36,238 bases of DNA from an uncultured beta proteobacterium (GCA_903924955.1 CAIYDK010000232.1:1-36238); one strand, 5' to 3'; counted from the stretch's first letter, positions 16,636-28,181 are shown. The notes: generated by a model not told the origin, from the sequence alone. A program made the numbers and translations.

Positions 16636-18936
16636 ATGACTTTTACTTTCACACTCCCCGCGCTGTGCCCCAGCGCCCAGCGCCCGTTCTCACTAATTCG
16701 CCAGTTTGCTACTTTTTCCATAGCGGCATACGCAATATTGACGGGGGCTAACGCCCAAATTCTCACAAGAAATACGGCATCGGCCGGTGCTGCGTCCGCC
16801 GTCGTGCAAACCGAGCAGGTCCGCGCCGAGCTGTTCGCCCACGCGCCAGATGGCGTGGGCCCCGGCAAGACGGTGTTGCTGGGTCTGCAAATCAAACACC
16901 AACCGCACTGGCACACCTATTGGAAAAACCCGGGTGACTCTGGCCTGCCAACGACTCTCCAATGGACACTGCCCGCCAACGCAACTGCGGGCGAGATTGC
17001 CTGGCCCACGCCGCAGCGCATCACCATTGGCAACCTGGCCAACTACGGCTTTGGCGACACCCTGTTGCTGCCCGTGCCGCTGACCATTGGCAAGGGCTTC
17101 CAACCAACGCCTGGAGGTGATCTGGAAGTGCGCCTTGCAGCCTCGTGGCTGGTGTGCCGGCAGGAATGCATTCCGCAGGATGGGAATTTTGTGCTGCGCG
17201 TGCCCGCAAAAGGCTCTACCGCCTCGCATGGTGGCGACTTTGAGACCGCACGCGCCGCCGGCCCAACCGATTTATCTGGCACATCGACCGCCAAACTGGT
17301 CGGCAGCAACCTGACGATCACGGTGACCGGTCTGCCCGACAGTTGGCAGGGCCGAGCGCTGCAGCCATTCCCGGAAACACCCAACATCGCCGAACCTGTG
17401 ACCTCACCCCAAACCGGTGATTCGGTCAGCACCAGCAACGACGCAACACCCACCGCGGGCAAACAGGTTTGGAAAGGTGGCGTGTGGAGCGGCAGCTTCC
17501 CGCTGTCCGTACAGCGGGAAGGCACTGCGGACAAACTGCCCATCGTCCTCGCCTTGGGCACGCAAAGTCTTCGCACTGTCGCCACTGTCAGCGGGATCTG
17601 GCCTGCGCTGGGCAACAGCGGAGCAGTACCAGCCAGCATTGGCGCGCAAGCCGTTTCACCCAGTGCAGCCCCAGGCACCCAGTCGATCCCGGTGCAACCC
17701 AGTGGCTGGAGCAGTTGGATGCTGGCCCTTGGCGCGGCCCTGCTCGGCGGCATGATCCTGAACTTGATGCCCTGCGTACTGCCGGTGCTGGCCATCAAGG
17801 TGCTGGGCTTCTCCCGCCACAGCGAGCACAGCCCCGCCTCGCAACGCGCCCAGGGCTTGGCTTACACACTCGGTGTGGTGCTGTCGTTCGTCAGCTTGGG
17901 TGCGCTGATGCTGGCCCTGCGCGCCACCGGCGAACAACTCGGCTGGGGTTTTCAGCTGCAGTCGCCCGCCGTAGTGGCGGCATTGGCTGCGCTTTTCACG
18001 CTGCTGGGTTTGAATCTGGCGGGCCTGTTTGAGGTGGGCATGTTGCTGCCCCACCGGCTGGCTTCACTGCAGGCGCGCCATCCGGTGGTTGACGCATTTT
18101 TGTCAGGTGTGTTGGCCGTGGCAATTGCATCGCCTTGCACCGCACCCTTCATGGGCGCGTCGCTGGGGTACGCCATCAGCCTGCCAGCCGCCCAGGCACT
18201 GGGCATTTTTGCAGCGTTGGGGCTGGGGCTTGCGCTGCCGTTCCTGGCTGCTGCCTGGATTCCGGCTGTTGGACATTTGCTGCCGCGCCCCGGTGCGTGG
18301 ATGGACACGCTGCGCCGCTTCATGGCATTCCCCATGTTGGCCACGGTCGTCTGGATGGTCTGGGTGCTGGGCCATTTGAGTGGCGTCGATGGCGCTGGCG
18401 CCCTGCTGGCCCTGCTGCTGGGCATGGCGCTGATGGTGTGGTCCCTGGGTTTGACAGGCCGCAGTCGTCTGATATTCGCTACGCTTTCGATAGCTGCTCT
18501 CGCAGTACTTACGGGGGCTTTAGGCCCATTGATCACAAAAATGGACGACTTGGGTGGCGCCACTGCAACTGCCGGACCGGCGGACTCAGGCGCCACCGCA
18601 AACTGGCAAGCCTGGGCGCCGGGGCGGGTAGAAGCCGAACTTGCAGGCGGACACCCGGTGTTTGTTGATTTCACCGCCGCCTGGTGCATCACCTGCCAGT
18701 ACAACAAGAAAACCACGCTGGGCAATGCCGAGGTGCTGGCCGACATGCGCACACACCAGGTCACGCTGTTGCGTGCCGACTGGACCCGACGCGACCCGGC
18801 CATTACCGTGGCGCTGGAACAGCTTGGGCGCAGCGGCGTGCCGGTCTATGTGCTGCACCAGGCTGGCAAGCCGCCGGTGGTGTTTTCCGAAATTCTGGAT
18901 GCGCAGGAGTTGCGCGCCAGCCTGGCCCAATTGTGA
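16636..18936 (+). CDS. DsbD/ScsB-type thiol:disulfide interchange protein
   Basis: A 766-residue inner-membrane reductase that would pass electrons from cytoplasmic thioredoxin to periplasmic partners. In order: signal peptide (residues ~15-42); periplasmic N-terminal domain with WHTYWKNPGDSG and a Cys pair, VCRQEC (174 and 178); a transmembrane domain from ~355 to 632 with the redox cysteines in NLMPCVLP (380) and ASPCTAPF (501); and a C-terminal thioredoxin domain with WCITC (684 and 687). The WHTYWKNPGDSG-type N-domain resembles ScsB/DipZ-like proteins more than E. coli DsbD. Two copies of the dispersed repeat lie in the same frame and encode the signal-peptide core and the last membrane segment. 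Followed 11 bases later by a CoA-binding protein gene, then hemE. Confidence 0.9.
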   Translation: MTFTFTLPALCPSAQRPFSLIRQFATFSIAAYAILTGANAQILTRNTASAGAASAVVQTEQVRAELFAHAPDGVGPGKTVLLGLQIKHQPHWHTYWKNPGDSGLPTTLQWTLPANATAGEIAWPTPQRITIGNLANYGFGDTLLLPVPLTIGKGFQPTPGGDLEVRLAASWLVCRQECIPQDGNFVLRVPAKGSTASHGGDFETARAAGPTDLSGTSTAKLVGSNLTITVTGLPDSWQGRALQPFPETPNIAEPVTSPQTGDSVSTSNDATPTAGKQVWKGGVWSGSFPLSVQREGTADKLPIVLALGTQSLRTVATVSGIWPALGNSGAVPASIGAQAVSPSAAPGTQSIPVQPSGWSSWMLALGAALLGGMILNLMPCVLPVLAIKVLGFSRHSEHSPASQRAQGLAYTLGVVLSFVSLGALMLALRATGEQLGWGFQLQSPAVVAALAALFTLLGLNLAGLFEVGMLLPHRLASLQARHPVVDAFLSGVLAVAIASPCTAPFMGASLGYAISLPAAQALGIFAALGLGLALPFLAAAWIPAVGHLLPRPGAWMDTLRRFMAFPMLATVVWMVWVLGHLSGVDGAGALLALLLGMALMVWSLGLTGRSRLIFATLSIAALAVLTGALGPLITKMDDLGGATATAGPADSGATANWQAWAPGRVEAELAGGHPVFVDFTAAWCITCQYNKKTTLGNAEVLADMRTHQVTLLRADWTRRDPAITVALEQLGRSGVPVYVLHQAGKPPVVFSEILDAQELRASLAQL
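16708..16761 (+). repeat. Dispersed ~50-bp repeat, copy C (in dsbD-like signal peptide)
   Basis: GCTAC-N6-ATAGC-GGCATACGCA-N8-ACGGGGGCT with a following GCCC and AAATT tail. Read in frame it gives FATFSIAAYAILTGANA (with the leading Phe just upstream), the hydrophobic core and cleavage region of the signal peptide. It aligns base for base with copy D without gaps over most of its length. Confidence 0.8.
18478..18530 (+). repeat. Dispersed ~50-bp repeat, copy D (in dsbD-like last membrane segment)
   Basis: GCTAC-N6-ATAGC-TGCTCTCGCA-N8-ACGGGGGCT-TTAGGCCCATT. It begins at the first base of codon 615, as copy C begins at the first base of codon 25 of the same gene. It encodes FATLSIAALAVLTGALG, the hydrophobic segment just before the periplasmic thioredoxin domain. 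Confidence 0.8.
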
Positions 18937-18947
18937 AGACCCCACCC

Positions 18948-19367
18948 ATGCCCGATACCGCAGTCACCATGGCCGAGATCCTGGACAAATACCGCACGGT
19001 CGCTGTCGTGGGTCTGTCACCCAAGCCGCACCGCGACAGCTACGAAGTGTCGCGGTACATGCAAGCCCACGGCTGGCGCATCATCCCCATCAACCCGAAT
19101 GCGAGCGAGATTCTGGGTGAAACGGCCTATCCGTCGCTGACTGAGGCCGCACGCCACCACACGATCGAGCTGGTCAACGTGTTTCGAAACAGTGCCGATG
19201 TGCCACCGGTGGCAACCGAGGCGATTGCGATTGGCGCCAAGGCGTTGTGGTTGCAACTGGGCATATCCAACGAAGAGGCCGCTCAACAAGCCCGCACTGC
19301 CGGACTCCAGGTTGTCCAAAACAGGTGCCTGCTGGTGGAACACCGGAACCACCATCGGGGTGCGTAA
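18948..19367 (+). CDS. CoA-binding domain protein (YccU-like)
   Basis: A 139-residue single-domain Rossmann-like protein of the CoA_binding (YccU) type. [20 protein letters not shown] is the nucleotide-binding glycine loop, followed by [17 protein letters not shown] and the C-terminal [17 protein letters not shown] and [10 protein letters not shown], all family hallmarks. Such proteins bind CoA or a related nucleotide; the physiological role is not settled. The start at 18948 lies 11 bases after the dsbD-like stop, and hemE starts 32 bases beyond its end, so the three genes may be cotranscribed. The Cys in the terminal motif is retained. Confidence 0.85.
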   Translation: MPDTAVTMAEILDKYRTVAVVGLSPKPHRDSYEVSRYMQAHGWRIIPINPNASEILGETAYPSLTEAARHHTIELVNVFRNSADVPPVATEAIAIGAKALWLQLGISNEEAAQQARTAGLQVVQNRCLLVEHRNHHRGA

Positions 19368-19399
19368 AACATCCCCTTGTCCTGCGCGACAATAGGGGC

Positions 19400-20578
19400 A
19401 TGAACGCACCGCACACCACCCCAGGCGCCCCAGGCGCACAAGACCCCACTTTCGCCAACCTGCAGAACCCCTCCTTTCTGCAAGCCTGCCTTCGCCAGGC
19501 CACCGACCACACCCCCATGTGGCTGATGCGCCAGGCCGGCCGCTACCTGCCCGAGTACTGCGCCACGCGCGCCAAGGCTGGCAGCTTCATGGGCCTGGCC
19601 ACCAACCGCGACTACGCCACCGAAGTGACGCTGCAACCGCTGGACCGCTACCCGCTGGACGCCGCCATTTTGTTCAGCGACATCCTGACCGTGCCCGACG
19701 CCATGGGCCTGGGTCTGAGCTTTGCACAGGGCGAAGGCCCCCGTTTTGCCACTGCCGTGCGCGATGAAGCCGCAGTGTCCAAGTTGGCCGTGCCCGACAT
19801 GGCCAAACTGCAATACGTGTTTGACGCCGTGTCGTCCATTCGCAAGGCACTGACGCAATCCGATGGCAAAGGCCGCGTGCCGCTGATCGGCTTTTCTGGA
19901 AGCCCCTGGACACTGGCCTGTTACATGGTGGAAGGCGCAGGCTCGGACGACTACCGTCTGGTTAAGTCCATGCTGTACAGCCGCCCGGACCTGATGCACC
20001 GTATTCTGGCCATCAACGCCGACTCGGTGGCGGCTTACCTGAACGCGCAAATTGACGCGGGTGCGCAGGCCGTGATGATTTTTGACAGCTGGGGTGGCGT
20101 GCTGGCCGATGGTGCATTTCAGGAGTTTTCACTCGCCTACACCAAGCGGGTTCTGGCCCAGCTCAAGACCACGTCCACCGATACCAAGGGCGCCACCGTG
20201 CGCATTCCGCGCATTGTGTTCACCAAAGGTGGCGGCCTGTGGCTGCAAGAGATGGCGGCGCTGGACTGCGAAGTGCTGGGGCTGGACTGGACGGTCAACC
20301 TGGGCAAAGCCCGCGCGCTCGTTGGCGGCACCGAGAACGGTCCTGGCAAGGCCCTGCAAGGCAATATCGACCCCAATGTGCTTTTTGCCCCTCCCGCACA
20401 AATCGCCACTGAAGTGGCGCGCGTGCTGGACAGCTTTGGCAAGCCCTACCAAGGCAGCGGAACGGGCCCGACGCACATTTTCAACCTGGGGCACGGTATC
20501 AGCCAGTACACACCGCCTGAGCATGTGGCGGCGCTGGTCGAGGCAGTGAACCATCACTCACGTGCCATGCGGGTTTGA
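19400..20578 (+). CDS. hemE: Uroporphyrinogen decarboxylase
   Basis: A 392-residue HemE, slightly longer than the usual ~355 because of an extended N-terminus. It converts uroporphyrinogen III to coproporphyrinogen III in cytoplasmic haem synthesis. The signature [14 protein letters not shown] (Arg and Gln-Ala-Gly-Arg near residues 44-48), the second signature [16 protein letters not shown], the catalytic-Asp segment [16 protein letters not shown] and the C-terminal [16 protein letters not shown] are all present. The ATG at 19400 follows an AATAGGGGC purine-rich stretch. priA follows after 369 bases, a neighbourhood I recall from other betaproteobacteria. Confidence 0.96.
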   Translation: MNAPHTTPGAPGAQDPTFANLQNPSFLQACLRQATDHTPMWLMRQAGRYLPEYCATRAKAGSFMGLATNRDYATEVTLQPLDRYPLDAAILFSDILTVPDAMGLGLSFAQGEGPRFATAVRDEAAVSKLAVPDMAKLQYVFDAVSSIRKALTQSDGKGRVPLIGFSGSPWTLACYMVEGAGSDDYRLVKSMLYSRPDLMHRILAINADSVAAYLNAQIDAGAQAVMIFDSWGGVLADGAFQEFSLAYTKRVLAQLKTTSTDTKGATVRIPRIVFTKGGGLWLQEMAALDCEVLGLDWTVNLGKARALVGGTENGPGKALQGNIDPNVLFAPPAQIATEVARVLDSFGKPYQGSGTGPTHIFNLGHGISQYTPPEHVAALVEAVNHHSRAMRV

Positions 20579-20621
20579 TTTTCTGATATTTTTTGGTGGA
20601 ATTTGACGCACTCTGTTGTAC

Positions 20622-20837
20622 TTATGCACAAAAGTGGGGATGCCGGTCCGTCTAACTCCCCTATTTGAGGGATAGGCGCTATTAAAGCCATAGCGCCTGT
20701 AACTTGTTGATTCATAAGGAATTCAAACTTTGCTTTTTTTCCGGGCATTCCAGCGAAAGCCTTGATTTCTAAGGCTTTGGCGGCTCTCACGACAAGATAT
20801 CAACAAAGTTATCCACAGAATCTCTGAATTTTGCACA
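20622..20837. promoter_or_regulatory. DnaA-box-like cluster between hemE and priA
   Basis: TTATGCACA (20622-20630) and TTATCCACA (20809-20817) both fit the DnaA-box consensus TTATNCACA exactly. TTTTGCACA (20829-20837) differs by one base, and ATATCAACA just before the second box is a further weak match. All are in the same orientation. The gap is AT-richer than its surroundings. It could be DnaA control of priA, a DnaA titration site or part of a replication origin. Binding is not shown. Confidence 0.5.
20675..20700 (+). repeat. Dispersed repeat, partial copy E, forming a perfect hairpin after hemE
   Basis: GGCGCTAT (20675-20682) and ATAGCGCC (20690-20697) form a perfect 8-bp stem with a seven-base loop. 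The GCTA...ATAGCGCCT arrangement matches the 5' half of copy H at rpoC. No T-run follows, so simple intrinsic termination of hemE is not assured; attenuation or RNA end protection is possible. Confidence 0.5.
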
Positions 20838-20947
20838 AAGTGTTTTCAAATCAAGCACTTAGCGCAACTTTCGCAAGTTCACATGAATAAATCCCCTCAA
20901 GTGGCGACTCCGGCGATGTGGTACAGGCAACGCACGACGGTCACCCC

Positions 20948-23218
<2,271 letters not shown>

Positions 23219-23244
23219 CCCCACGCTGGCGGCTGTGCGTAGTT

Positions 23245-24816
23245 TTAACGTGGACCGGCCGCGCGGGGAAAGACCACGCGTATTCGACTGCCTTGCCCGG
23301 GCGCGCTTTGCACTGTGATTTGCCCGCCCATAACGCGGGTGACGATTCCGTGAACAATGTTCATGCCCAGGCCGGTTCCCCCACGCCCCATCTTGGTAGT
23401 GAAGAAGGGGTCGAAAATGCGAGCCCGCACCGCCTCAGACATACCGATGCCGTTGTCGACCACCACCAGTTCAACCATATCGGCGTCGAGCTCGGCAATA
23501 CTGACCGAAATGCGCCCACCAGCGCCTGGCTCGAACGCGTGGATGGTTGCATTCATGACCAGGTTGGTCAATATCTGGCCATACCGTCCCGGGAACCCGT
23601 CGCAGCGCAGATCAGGAGTCAAATGCCGTTGCACTTCGCAGCCCGTTTTACGCACACCCGGTTGCAGCATATTGAGGATCTCATTGGTAACCTCGGCCAG
23701 ATCGAATACGCGGCGCTGGTCGCTGGTCTGGTCCACCGCCACTTGTTTGAAATCTGAAATCAAAAGCGCCGCACGCTGCAAATTGCTCACCGATAGCGTC
23801 AGACCCTCCCCCGCACGTTCAATAAATGAGCTTAACGTAGTCCGTCGCATGGAGCCTGAGGCCAGCTCTTTGCTGATCACCTCCAACTCGGACTGAATGG
23901 TCGATGCCACCATCAGCGCATTGCCAATCGGCGTATTGAGCTCATGGGCCACACCGGCCACAACCCGCCCCAGCGAAGCAAGTTTTTCGGTTTGAATGAT
24001 CTCCTCCTGGGCGCGCTCCAGCGTCTTCAAGGCTTGCTCCAGCGACTCGGTGCGGTCATTGACCCGCTGCTCCAGATGCTCATTGGCGTCGGTCAGTTCC
24101 TGGTTTCGGCTCTCCAGTTGGGCAATCAGGTGCAGCAGGGCCAGGCGCGTGGCCTCCAGGCTGTCGGCCAGTGCGCCCACCTCGTCGCGAAAGACCCGCC
24201 GAATGGGGATATCGAGCTGACCTTTTTCGATCCGCCCGGAGGCCTCTACCAGAGCCTCCAACGGGCGCACCAGACGCCAGTGCATGATCAGCAAAATAAT
24301 AACCAGGGCGCCCAGGGAGATTTGCAGCCCATGACGAAGGTACTGCAGACGCACCTCGTTCACTTTTGCCAGGTAACCTGCAGTGGACATTTCCATGGTC
24401 AATTTGCCCACCAAGGTCTTATTGCGCTCCACTGCACGCGTCGCCGACGCCACCAGCAGGGGGTCTTCCGCGTTGCGCGCGCGCTGGGCAAACGCAGCGC
24501 CCTTGTCGTCCCAGATAGCAATCGACACCACGTCCGGATTGATGAACGCCGCCTCCATGATGGAGTTGGCCTGCTCTGCCTCAAACTGCCACAGCGGCTC
24601 GCGCAAGGCCAGCGCAGTCAAGGCACCCAAATGGTCCAGCTCGACATGAATTTGATTGATGTGCTGCTCGCGCAAGTCGGATGCCTGGTCCAGGTACGAC
24701 AGAAACGATGCCAACAACACGCCCGCCACCACCGTCAGGGCAATCACCACACGCAGCGAGTGCATGCGCAGCCAAAGTTGGCGAGAGCGTGCAGACAGGG
24801 GGCCGAAGTTGCTCAT
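23245..24816 (-). CDS. Orphan membrane sensor histidine kinase
   Basis: A 523-residue sensor kinase. Membrane helix ~20-40, a periplasmic domain ~45-160 (with WQFEAEQANSIMEAA and SIAIWDDKG, consistent with a dCache/double-helical sensor), second membrane helix ~163-182, HAMP linker, a coiled coil (~233-280), then the phospho-acceptor in AGVAHELNTPIGNA (His291). The catalytic domain has N-box NLVMNATIHAF, G1 VVDNGIGMSE, F-box FFTTK and G2 GGTGLGMNIV. HELNTPIGN is typical of the group with HisKA of the HWE-unrelated, DctB-like type. No response regulator lies beside it, so its partner is encoded elsewhere. The ATG at 24816 places a short cytoplasmic tail before helix 1. Confidence 0.9.
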   Translation of the reverse strand: MSNFGPLSARSRQLWLRMHSLRVVIALTVVAGVLLASFLSYLDQASDLREQHINQIHVELDHLGALTALALREPLWQFEAEQANSIMEAAFINPDVVSIAIWDDKGAAFAQRARNAEDPLLVASATRAVERNKTLVGKLTMEMSTAGYLAKVNEVRLQYLRHGLQISLGALVIILLIMHWRLVRPLEALVEASGRIEKGQLDIPIRRVFRDEVGALADSLEATRLALLHLIAQLESRNQELTDANEHLEQRVNDRTESLEQALKTLERAQEEIIQTEKLASLGRVVAGVAHELNTPIGNALMVASTIQSELEVISKELASGSMRRTTLSSFIERAGEGLTLSVSNLQRAALLISDFKQVAVDQTSDQRRVFDLAEVTNEILNMLQPGVRKTGCEVQRHLTPDLRCDGFPGRYGQILTNLVMNATIHAFEPGAGGRISVSIAELDADMVELVVVDNGIGMSEAVRARIFDPFFTTKMGRGGTGLGMNIVHGIVTRVMGGQITVQSAPGQGSRIRVVFPRAAGPR

Positions 24817-24881
24817 GGGTTGGTGATCGTTTGAAACACTGTAACGCAATGGCGGTACAGTGCTCCGACCATCACGGCAAT

Positions 24882-24935
24882 GCTACCAAATACATAGCTG
24901 CATACGCATACTCCACGAGGGCCACAGGCATATTT
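24882..24935 (+). repeat. Dispersed ~50-bp repeat, copy F (kinase/AEC gap)
   Basis: GCTAC-CAAATA-CATAGC-TGCATACGCA-TACTCCACGAGGGCC with an ACAGGCATATTT tail. It fills most of the space between the sensor-kinase start (24816) and the AEC-gene stop codon (24934-24936), reaching into that stop. In this orientation it lies upstream of the kinase, so it may sit in the kinase promoter region. Confidence 0.7.
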
Positions 24936-25920
24936 AAAGCAGACCCTGCCGGGTGATCAACGCCACTGCACCGGAGAACGTGAAAAACGCAGCCGCGGTG
25001 GACACCAGAATGATGCGGGCAATACGACCATTGTCTGCACCAAAGCGTTCGGCCAGCAACGACACGTTACTTGCGCTGGGCAACGCGGCCAACAACACCA
25101 CAACCGTCAACGCAAACCGGTCCAGCGGCATACCCATTTGAATGGCCCCTGCGCCCACCAGCAAAACCAGCACCGGGTGCAAAAACAGCTTGATGGCGGC
25201 AACCGGGACCACTTCAAGCCAGTGCACGGGGTGCGCCTCGCCAGACTGCGCCATCATCTGCGAGCGCGCCAACACAGCACCAATGGTGAACAGTGCCACT
25301 GGTGACGCCGCGTCGGCCAGCAACCCAACGGTTTGAACAAGAGGGCTTGGCAATTCGAGCTGCAGGGCCGACACCACCGCACCCAGCAGGATGGACCATG
25401 GCAATGGGTTGGCAGCCACGCCCTTGAGCGCATTTTTCGCCGCTTGGCCTGCTGAAGTACCTGTGCCGCCGTCCCCATCCAACCGCGAAAGCGCAATGCA
25501 CAGCGACGTGGTGACCACCATGTCGAGCAGTACCAGCAAAATCGCTGGACCGGCAGCCCGAGGACCAAGCAGCGCGACGACCAATGGCACACCCATGAAT
25601 CCCGTATTGGGAAAGGCCCCCACCAACGCACCAAAGGCCGCGTCATTCCAGCCAATGCGACCATGGCGGGTGACGGTCACCACGAAGCCCACCATGATGA
25701 GCGCGCACAGCAGATACATGGCCACCACACTGGGGTCGAGCAGCTGGGCGATGGGCGTATTGGCGCCCAGCCGGTACAACATGCACGGCAATGAAAAAAA
25801 CAACACAAATGCGTTCAAGCCGGGAATGGCAGGCATCGGCAACATACCCCCGCGCGCAGCGACGAAACCACACAGTACGAGAGCAAAAAAGGGAAATGTG
25901 ACCGAGAGAGTTTGCAGCAC
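24934..25920 (-). CDS. AEC-family (auxin efflux carrier-like) transporter
   Basis: A 328-residue integral membrane protein with about ten hydrophobic segments and the two-bundle layout of the AEC family. Landmarks: FFALVLCGFVAARGGMLP at the N-terminus, FVLFFSLPCMLYRLGAN, GAFPNTGFMGVPLVVALLG (the conserved N-x-G-F-M-G-x-P motif) and AALPSASNVSLLAERF with the matching second-half motif. Members export organic acids or other small anions. A long open frame upstream has no transporter features; GTG at 25920 is chosen because it directly precedes the first helix. It is divergent from rep, with 78 bases between starts. Substrate unknown. Confidence 0.82.
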   Translation of the reverse strand: MLQTLSVTFPFFALVLCGFVAARGGMLPMPAIPGLNAFVLFFSLPCMLYRLGANTPIAQLLDPSVVAMYLLCALIMVGFVVTVTRHGRIGWNDAAFGALVGAFPNTGFMGVPLVVALLGPRAAGPAILLVLLDMVVTTSLCIALSRLDGDGGTGTSAGQAAKNALKGVAANPLPWSILLGAVVSALQLELPSPLVQTVGLLADAASPVALFTIGAVLARSQMMAQSGEAHPVHWLEVVPVAAIKLFLHPVLVLLVGAGAIQMGMPLDRFALTVVVLLAALPSASNVSLLAERFGADNGRIARIILVSTAAAFFTFSGAVALITRQGLL

Positions 25921-25998
25921 GCGGACATTGTCGCGGCAAATCCTGCCACGCCCCGCACACCCGGTAAGATGGCGCGCTTGTCTGTCCGTAAAGTCTGC

Positions 25999-28170
25999 AT
26001 GTCGTCGCTCTCCCCCGCCTCCGTTCCAACTTCTCCTTCGCCCCCTGTGGCCCATGGCCTGAATCTGGCTCAGCAGGAAGCCGTCAACTATTTGCACGGA
26101 CCCTGCCTGGTGCTGGCAGGTGCCGGTTCCGGCAAGACCCGGGTTATCACCCACAAAATTGCTCGGCTGATTCAATCCGGAATGGCGCCCCAGCGCATTG
26201 CTGCCATCACCTTTACCAACAAGGCTGCCGCCGAAATGCGCGAGCGCGCCAAGGGCCTGATTGGCAAGGCGGCCAAAGACGTGGTGGTGTGCACCTTTCA
26301 CGCGCTGGGCGTGCGCATGTTGCGCTTAGACGGCTCCGCCCTGGGGCTCAAGCCCCAGTTCAGCATTCTGGACACGGACGACGTGACCAGCATTCTGAAA
26401 GACGCGGGAGGCAGCACCGATGCCGCCACCGCGCGGCAGTGGCAATGGACCATCAGCGGCTGGAAAAGTGCGGGCCTCAACGCTGCTCAGGCGCTGGCCC
26501 AGGCCGAGAACGACGGTGCCCGCGTAACAGCCACCATCATGGCGCGTTACGAAGAGCGACTCACCGCCTACCAAAGCGTCGATTTTGATGACCTGATCAG
26601 CCTGCCGCTCAAGTTGCTACAAAATTATGAGCACGTCAGGCACAAGTGGCAAGGGCTGATGGGTCATGTGTTGGTGGACGAGTACCAGGACACCAACGCC
26701 ACACAATACGAGGTTTTAAAGCTGCTGGTGGGTGGCAACCCGGTCGAAAGCGCCCGATTTACCGCCGTGGGTGACGACGACCAATCCATCTACGGCTGGC
26801 GCGGCGCCACGCTGGACAACCTGAAAAAGCTGCCGGTGGATTTCCCATCACTCAAACTGGTCAAGCTGGAGCAAAACTACCGCTCCACCAGCGCCATTCT
26901 TCGTGCGGCCAACAATGTCATTGGCCCTAACCCCAAACTGTTCCCCAAAAACCTGTGGAGCGATTTGGGCGAAGGCGAACCGGTCCGCGTAGTGGACGCC
27001 GACAACGAAGAGCACGAAGCCGAGCGCGCGGTAGCCCGCATCCAGAGCCTGCGCGCTGAGGGCACGCTGGCGCAGGCGGGCATGCAGTTCAAAGAGTACA
27101 AAGACTTTGCCGTGCTGTACCGAGCTAACCACCAGGCAAAGCCGTTCGAGAAGGCGCTGCGCAAGGCCAATATTCCGTACAAGGTGTCGGGTGGCCAAAG
27201 CTTCTTTGACCGAGCCGAGATTCGAGACCTTTGCGCTTGGTTTCGGCTGTGGGCCAACAACGATGACGACCCGGCTTTCCTCAGAGCCGTCACCACGCCC
27301 AAGCGGGGCATTGGCCATCAGACACTGGGCACGCTGGGCGTATTTGCCAGCCAGTACAAGCAAAGTTTGTTCGAGTCCCTGTTTTCCAGTTCCCTGAGTT
27401 CGGTCCTTGCGGCCAAGGCAGTTGGCAGTCTGCACGAGTTTGGCCGCTACGTGAATGATCTTGAATACCGGGCCCGCCAGACGGAGGGTGCCGAAGCCGC
27501 CAGGGCCTTCATGACTGACTGGCTAAGGGACATTGACTACGAAAAACACCTGCTTGATGGTGAAGACAGCGACAAAGTGGCCGCAGCCAAGTGGTCTAAC
27601 GTGTTGGAGTTTTGCGACTGGATGGCCCTGCGCTGCGGTGGCACCCTGGACGACGCGGCCGGAACATCGGTTCGCGAAGTCAAAAACTTGCTGGAAGTTG
27701 CGCAAACGATTGCCCTGCTATCCACCATCAGCGAGCGCGAGAAGGATCAGAACGTGGTCACCCTGTCGACCCTGCACGCATCCAAAGGACTGGAATGGCC
27801 GCATGTACTGCTGGTGGGGGTAACAGAGGGCATGCTGCCCTTCAAACTGGGTGATGGTGCCGAGTCTCAAGGTGGCTCAGAGAAAGCGCATGAGTCGGTC
27901 ATTGAAGATATGGCACAACGCCTGCAGGAAGAGCGAAGGCTGATGTATGTGGGCATCACCCGCGCACAGCGCAGCCTGGCCGTGAGCTGGACCCGGCGCC
28001 GCAAGAAGGGCCGGGAAATGGTGGCAGTGCTACCCAGCCGCTTTATTGCAGAAATGGGTCTGGACAAGGCAACGGTCAGAGAGGACCCTCGGGAAAAGCT
28101 GAAGGCACTAAGGGCAGAGTTTGCGCTAAAGGCACTGGCAAGCGCGACGGCCGCTGCTCAAAACCGGTAA
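25999..28170 (+). CDS. rep: ATP-dependent DNA helicase Rep (UvrD/Rep superfamily 1)
   Basis: A 723-residue SF1A helicase, closer to Rep than UvrD/PcrA in motif spelling. Motifs in order: Q motif LNLAQQEAVNYL, I AGAGSGKTRVI, Ia FTNKAAAEM, II VLVDEYQDTN, III VGDDDQSIYGWRGA, IV QNYRSTSAIL, V TLHASKGLEWPHVLLVG and VI ERRLMYVGITRAQ. It unwinds DNA 3'-5' and clears proteins ahead of the fork. The N-terminus has a Pro/Ser-rich ~18-residue leader before the core, a bit longer than E. coli Rep. The ATG at 25999 was picked over in-frame upstream Met codons because the latter run into the divergent AEC promoter. It ends 11 bases from the convergent hypothetical gene. Confidence 0.93.
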   Translation: MSSLSPASVPTSPSPPVAHGLNLAQQEAVNYLHGPCLVLAGAGSGKTRVITHKIARLIQSGMAPQRIAAITFTNKAAAEMRERAKGLIGKAAKDVVVCTFHALGVRMLRLDGSALGLKPQFSILDTDDVTSILKDAGGSTDAATARQWQWTISGWKSAGLNAAQALAQAENDGARVTATIMARYEERLTAYQSVDFDDLISLPLKLLQNYEHVRHKWQGLMGHVLVDEYQDTNATQYEVLKLLVGGNPVESARFTAVGDDDQSIYGWRGATLDNLKKLPVDFPSLKLVKLEQNYRSTSAILRAANNVIGPNPKLFPKNLWSDLGEGEPVRVVDADNEEHEAERAVARIQSLRAEGTLAQAGMQFKEYKDFAVLYRANHQAKPFEKALRKANIPYKVSGGQSFFDRAEIRDLCAWFRLWANNDDDPAFLRAVTTPKRGIGHQTLGTLGVFASQYKQSLFESLFSSSLSSVLAAKAVGSLHEFGRYVNDLEYRARQTEGAEAARAFMTDWLRDIDYEKHLLDGEDSDKVAAAKWSNVLEFCDWMALRCGGTLDDAAGTSVREVKNLLEVAQTIALLSTISEREKDQNVVTLSTLHASKGLEWPHVLLVGVTEGMLPFKLGDGAESQGGSEKAHESVIEDMAQRLQEERRLMYVGITRAQRSLAVSWTRRRKKGREMVAVLPSRFIAEMGLDKATVREDPREKLKALRAEFALKALASATAAAQNR

Positions 28171-28181
28171 GAGTACGCCGC

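Noticed and set aside
26616-26640. GCTACAAAATTATGAGC in rep resembles the 5' end of the dispersed repeat
   Set aside because: The sequence encodes LLQNYEHVRHKW, which fits the ordinary Rep/UvrD protein sequence, and the remaining repeat blocks are missing.
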